Part shown: piece after piece, positions 62,859 to 64,000 of the stretch | Numbering within the stretch: the first letter of the stretch is position 1 | How the letters are laid out: every line of letters begins with the position of its first letter | NCBI GenBank assembly: GCA_051884615.1 | Contig: JBJEVT010000034.1 | Location: forward strand, 1 to 64,000 | Reading direction: 5' to 3' | Source of the DNA: UBA1724 sp051884615 | GTDB taxonomy: Bacteria; Verrucomicrobiota; Lentisphaeria; Oligosphaerales; Oligosphaeraceae | DNA length: 64,000 nt | The notes under the pieces: model-generated | What the model was told of the DNA's origin: nothing | What the model saw: only the letters and a program-made list of their open reading frames with translations | Database searches by the model: none | Translations under genes and position numbers: made by a program

Positions 62859-64000
62859 CTAGCAGATGAAGAGCATTTCCCGATACTTGGGCATGGGCCA
62901 GACCTTGTCATCCACGATGGTCTCCAGGGCGTCCACGTCCTTGCGGAGGGCGTCCATGGCGGGGATGATGCCCTGGGCCTTGTCCAGAGCCTTCTCCAGG
63001 GCGGCGATGTCCTTGGAGAGGGCGTCCACGTCCTTGGCCATTTCCTTGCGGAGGGCGTCCACGGAGGCGCAGACCTTGGCGTCGCCCAGCGCCAGCAGCT
63101 CCTTCACCGCCACGGGCCGGATGATGCTCTTGGCGATTTCCAGGGCGATCTTGCCCTCGATGTCCAGCCGGCGTTCGTATTCCTCCCGGAAGACCTCGTA
63201 GCGGGAATCCAGCTCCACCTTGGAGAGCACGTCGTACTTCTCCAGGAGGGCCTGGTTCTTCTTGTCCTTCAGGGGCAGGATGGCCTCCTGGGTGGAGGGC
63301 AGGTTGGGCAGGCCGCGGCGGGCGGCTTCCTTGAGCCATTCCTTGGTGTAGCCGTCGCCGTTGAAGATCACCCGGCGGTGGGCGGAGATCTCCTTCTTCA
63401 GGATTTCCTGGAGGCCGGCGTTGAACTTGGCGGCGGGCAGCTTCTCCAGCTGGTCGCTGAGGAGGTCCATGGCCTCGGCCACGATGGTGTTCAGCACCAT
63501 GTTCACCTCGGCGCAGGACTGGGAGGAGCCGGGGGCGCGGAACTCGAACTTGTTGCCGGTGAAGGCGAAGGGGCTGGTGCGGTTCCGGTCGGTGGCGTCC
63601 CGCTTCAGGGTGGGCAGGGCGTCCACGCCGATGCGCAGGGTGGCGGCCTTCTTGCTCTTGGCGGCGGCGGCGCCGTTCACCAGCTGGTCGATGACGGCCT
63701 CCAGCTGCTCGCCCAGGAAGGTGGAGATGATGGCGGGAGGCGCCTCGTTGGCGCCCAGGCGGTGGTCGTTGCCCAGTCCGGCGGTGGCCGCCCGGAGGAG
63801 GTCGCTATGGCTGTCCAGCGCGTGGATGATGGAGGTGAGCACGGTGAGGAAGACGGCGTTCTCCTGGGGGTTGCTGCCGGGATCCAGCAGGTTGCGCTTG
63901 CCGTAGGAGATGGCCCAGTTGTTGTGCTTGCCGCTGCCGTTGATGCCGGCGAAGGGCTTTTCGTGGAGCAGGCACACCAGGCCGTGGCGGTCGGCCACCT
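62859..64000 (-). CDS. glnN: Type III glutamine synthetase, C-terminal part
   Basis: About 380 C-terminal residues; the gene continues past the right edge. HEKPFAGINGSGKHNNWAI is the GS-III substrate region, followed by HRLGANEAPPAIIS and RTSPFAFTGNKFEFRAPGSS. The helical C-terminal half (IAKSIIRPVAVKELLALGDAKVCASVD) is specific to the large GlnN type (~700 residues), found in Bacteroides, cyanobacteria and PVC bacteria. It makes glutamine from glutamate and ammonia, directly upstream of three glutamine-using enzymes. Confidence 0.93.
   Translation of the reverse strand, partial: VADRHGLVCLLHEKPFAGINGSGKHNNWAISYGKRNLLDPGSNPQENAVFLTVLTSIIHALDSHSDLLRAATAGLGNDHRLGANEAPPAIISTFLGEQLEAVIDQLVNGAAAAKSKKAATLRIGVDALPTLKRDATDRNRTSPFAFTGNKFEFRAPGSSQSCAEVNMVLNTIVAEAMDLLSDQLEKLPAAKFNAGLQEILKKEISAHRRVIFNGDGYTKEWLKEAARRGLPNLPSTQEAILPLKDKKNQALLEKYDVLSKVELDSRYEVFREEYERRLDIEGKIALEIAKSIIRPVAVKELLALGDAKVCASVDALRKEMAKDVDALSKDIAALEKALDKAQGIIPAMDALRKDVDALETIVDDKVWPMPKYREMLFIC

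Overview
The window is GC-rich, densely coding bacterial chromosome with no phage, IS element or CRISPR array that I can see. It most likely comes from an anaerobic member of the PVC superphylum, near Lentisphaerota/Kiritimatiellota. The evidence is a prepilin-like N-terminus of the [26 protein letters not shown] type (shown in feature 1 as residues 5-30), a trimeric NAD-linked [FeFe] hydrogenase, a type III glutamine synthetase, a Bacteroides-like long PurF and a glutaminyl-tRNA synthetase. The placement is an inference from gene content, not from a marker phylogeny.

Layout. 1-5.8 kb: prepilin-like gene end, flavodoxin-like protein, CBS/DRTGG-type Mn pyrophosphatase, polysaccharide deacetylase, truA, an HTH-EIIA fusion and tRNA-Asn. 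6-13.6 kb: lexA, a membrane protein followed by a 44-base poly-C run, type II secretion-like gspF/gspG/gspH, then ruvA-ruvB-uxaA in a tightly overlapped operon. 14.2-25.6 kb: an accessory island with a four-gene operon (GYF/zinc/GTPase; GAP1-like; large coiled-coil membrane protein; GYF/TM/trypsin-like protease), followed by a lower-GC DUF4143-type AAA ATPase bracketed by short repeats. 25.6-31 kb: EamA transporter and the hydCBA hydrogenase. 31.2-37.7 kb: a NifA-like sigma-54 activator, a shrunken stand-alone GltB C-terminal (GXGXG) protein, gdhA, and an NfnAB/GltA-like pair. 38-41.7 kb: glnS, fabG, an orphan potD. 41.8-48.7 kb: ilvBNCD with a leader/attenuator, plus a DUF815 ATPase. 48.8-53 kb: EamA protein, uvrB, metK. 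53-54.5 kb: a repeat-packed non-coding stretch. 54.5-64 kb: a half-size EamA protein and a leftward run glnN-purF-carA-pyrG-carB.

How the genes work together. Much of the window is about glutamate and glutamine: GDH, glutamate-synthase-related proteins, GlnRS, glutamine synthetase III, and three glutamine amidotransferase enzymes (PurF, CarA/CarB, PyrG) lying directly downstream of that synthetase. Three near-identical sigma-54 promoters and two matching ACA-N5-TGT palindromes lie around the NifA-like gene, the GXGXG gene and gdhA, so these look like one autoregulated nitrogen regulon. The most system-like and least described item is the GTPase/GAP1/protease operon. Its architecture suggests a membrane-spanning NTP-switched signalling or conflict module with cytosolic GYF domains and an exported protease domain. 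A recurring promoter element, roughly TATATTATCCCGTTTTCC, precedes several metabolic operons.
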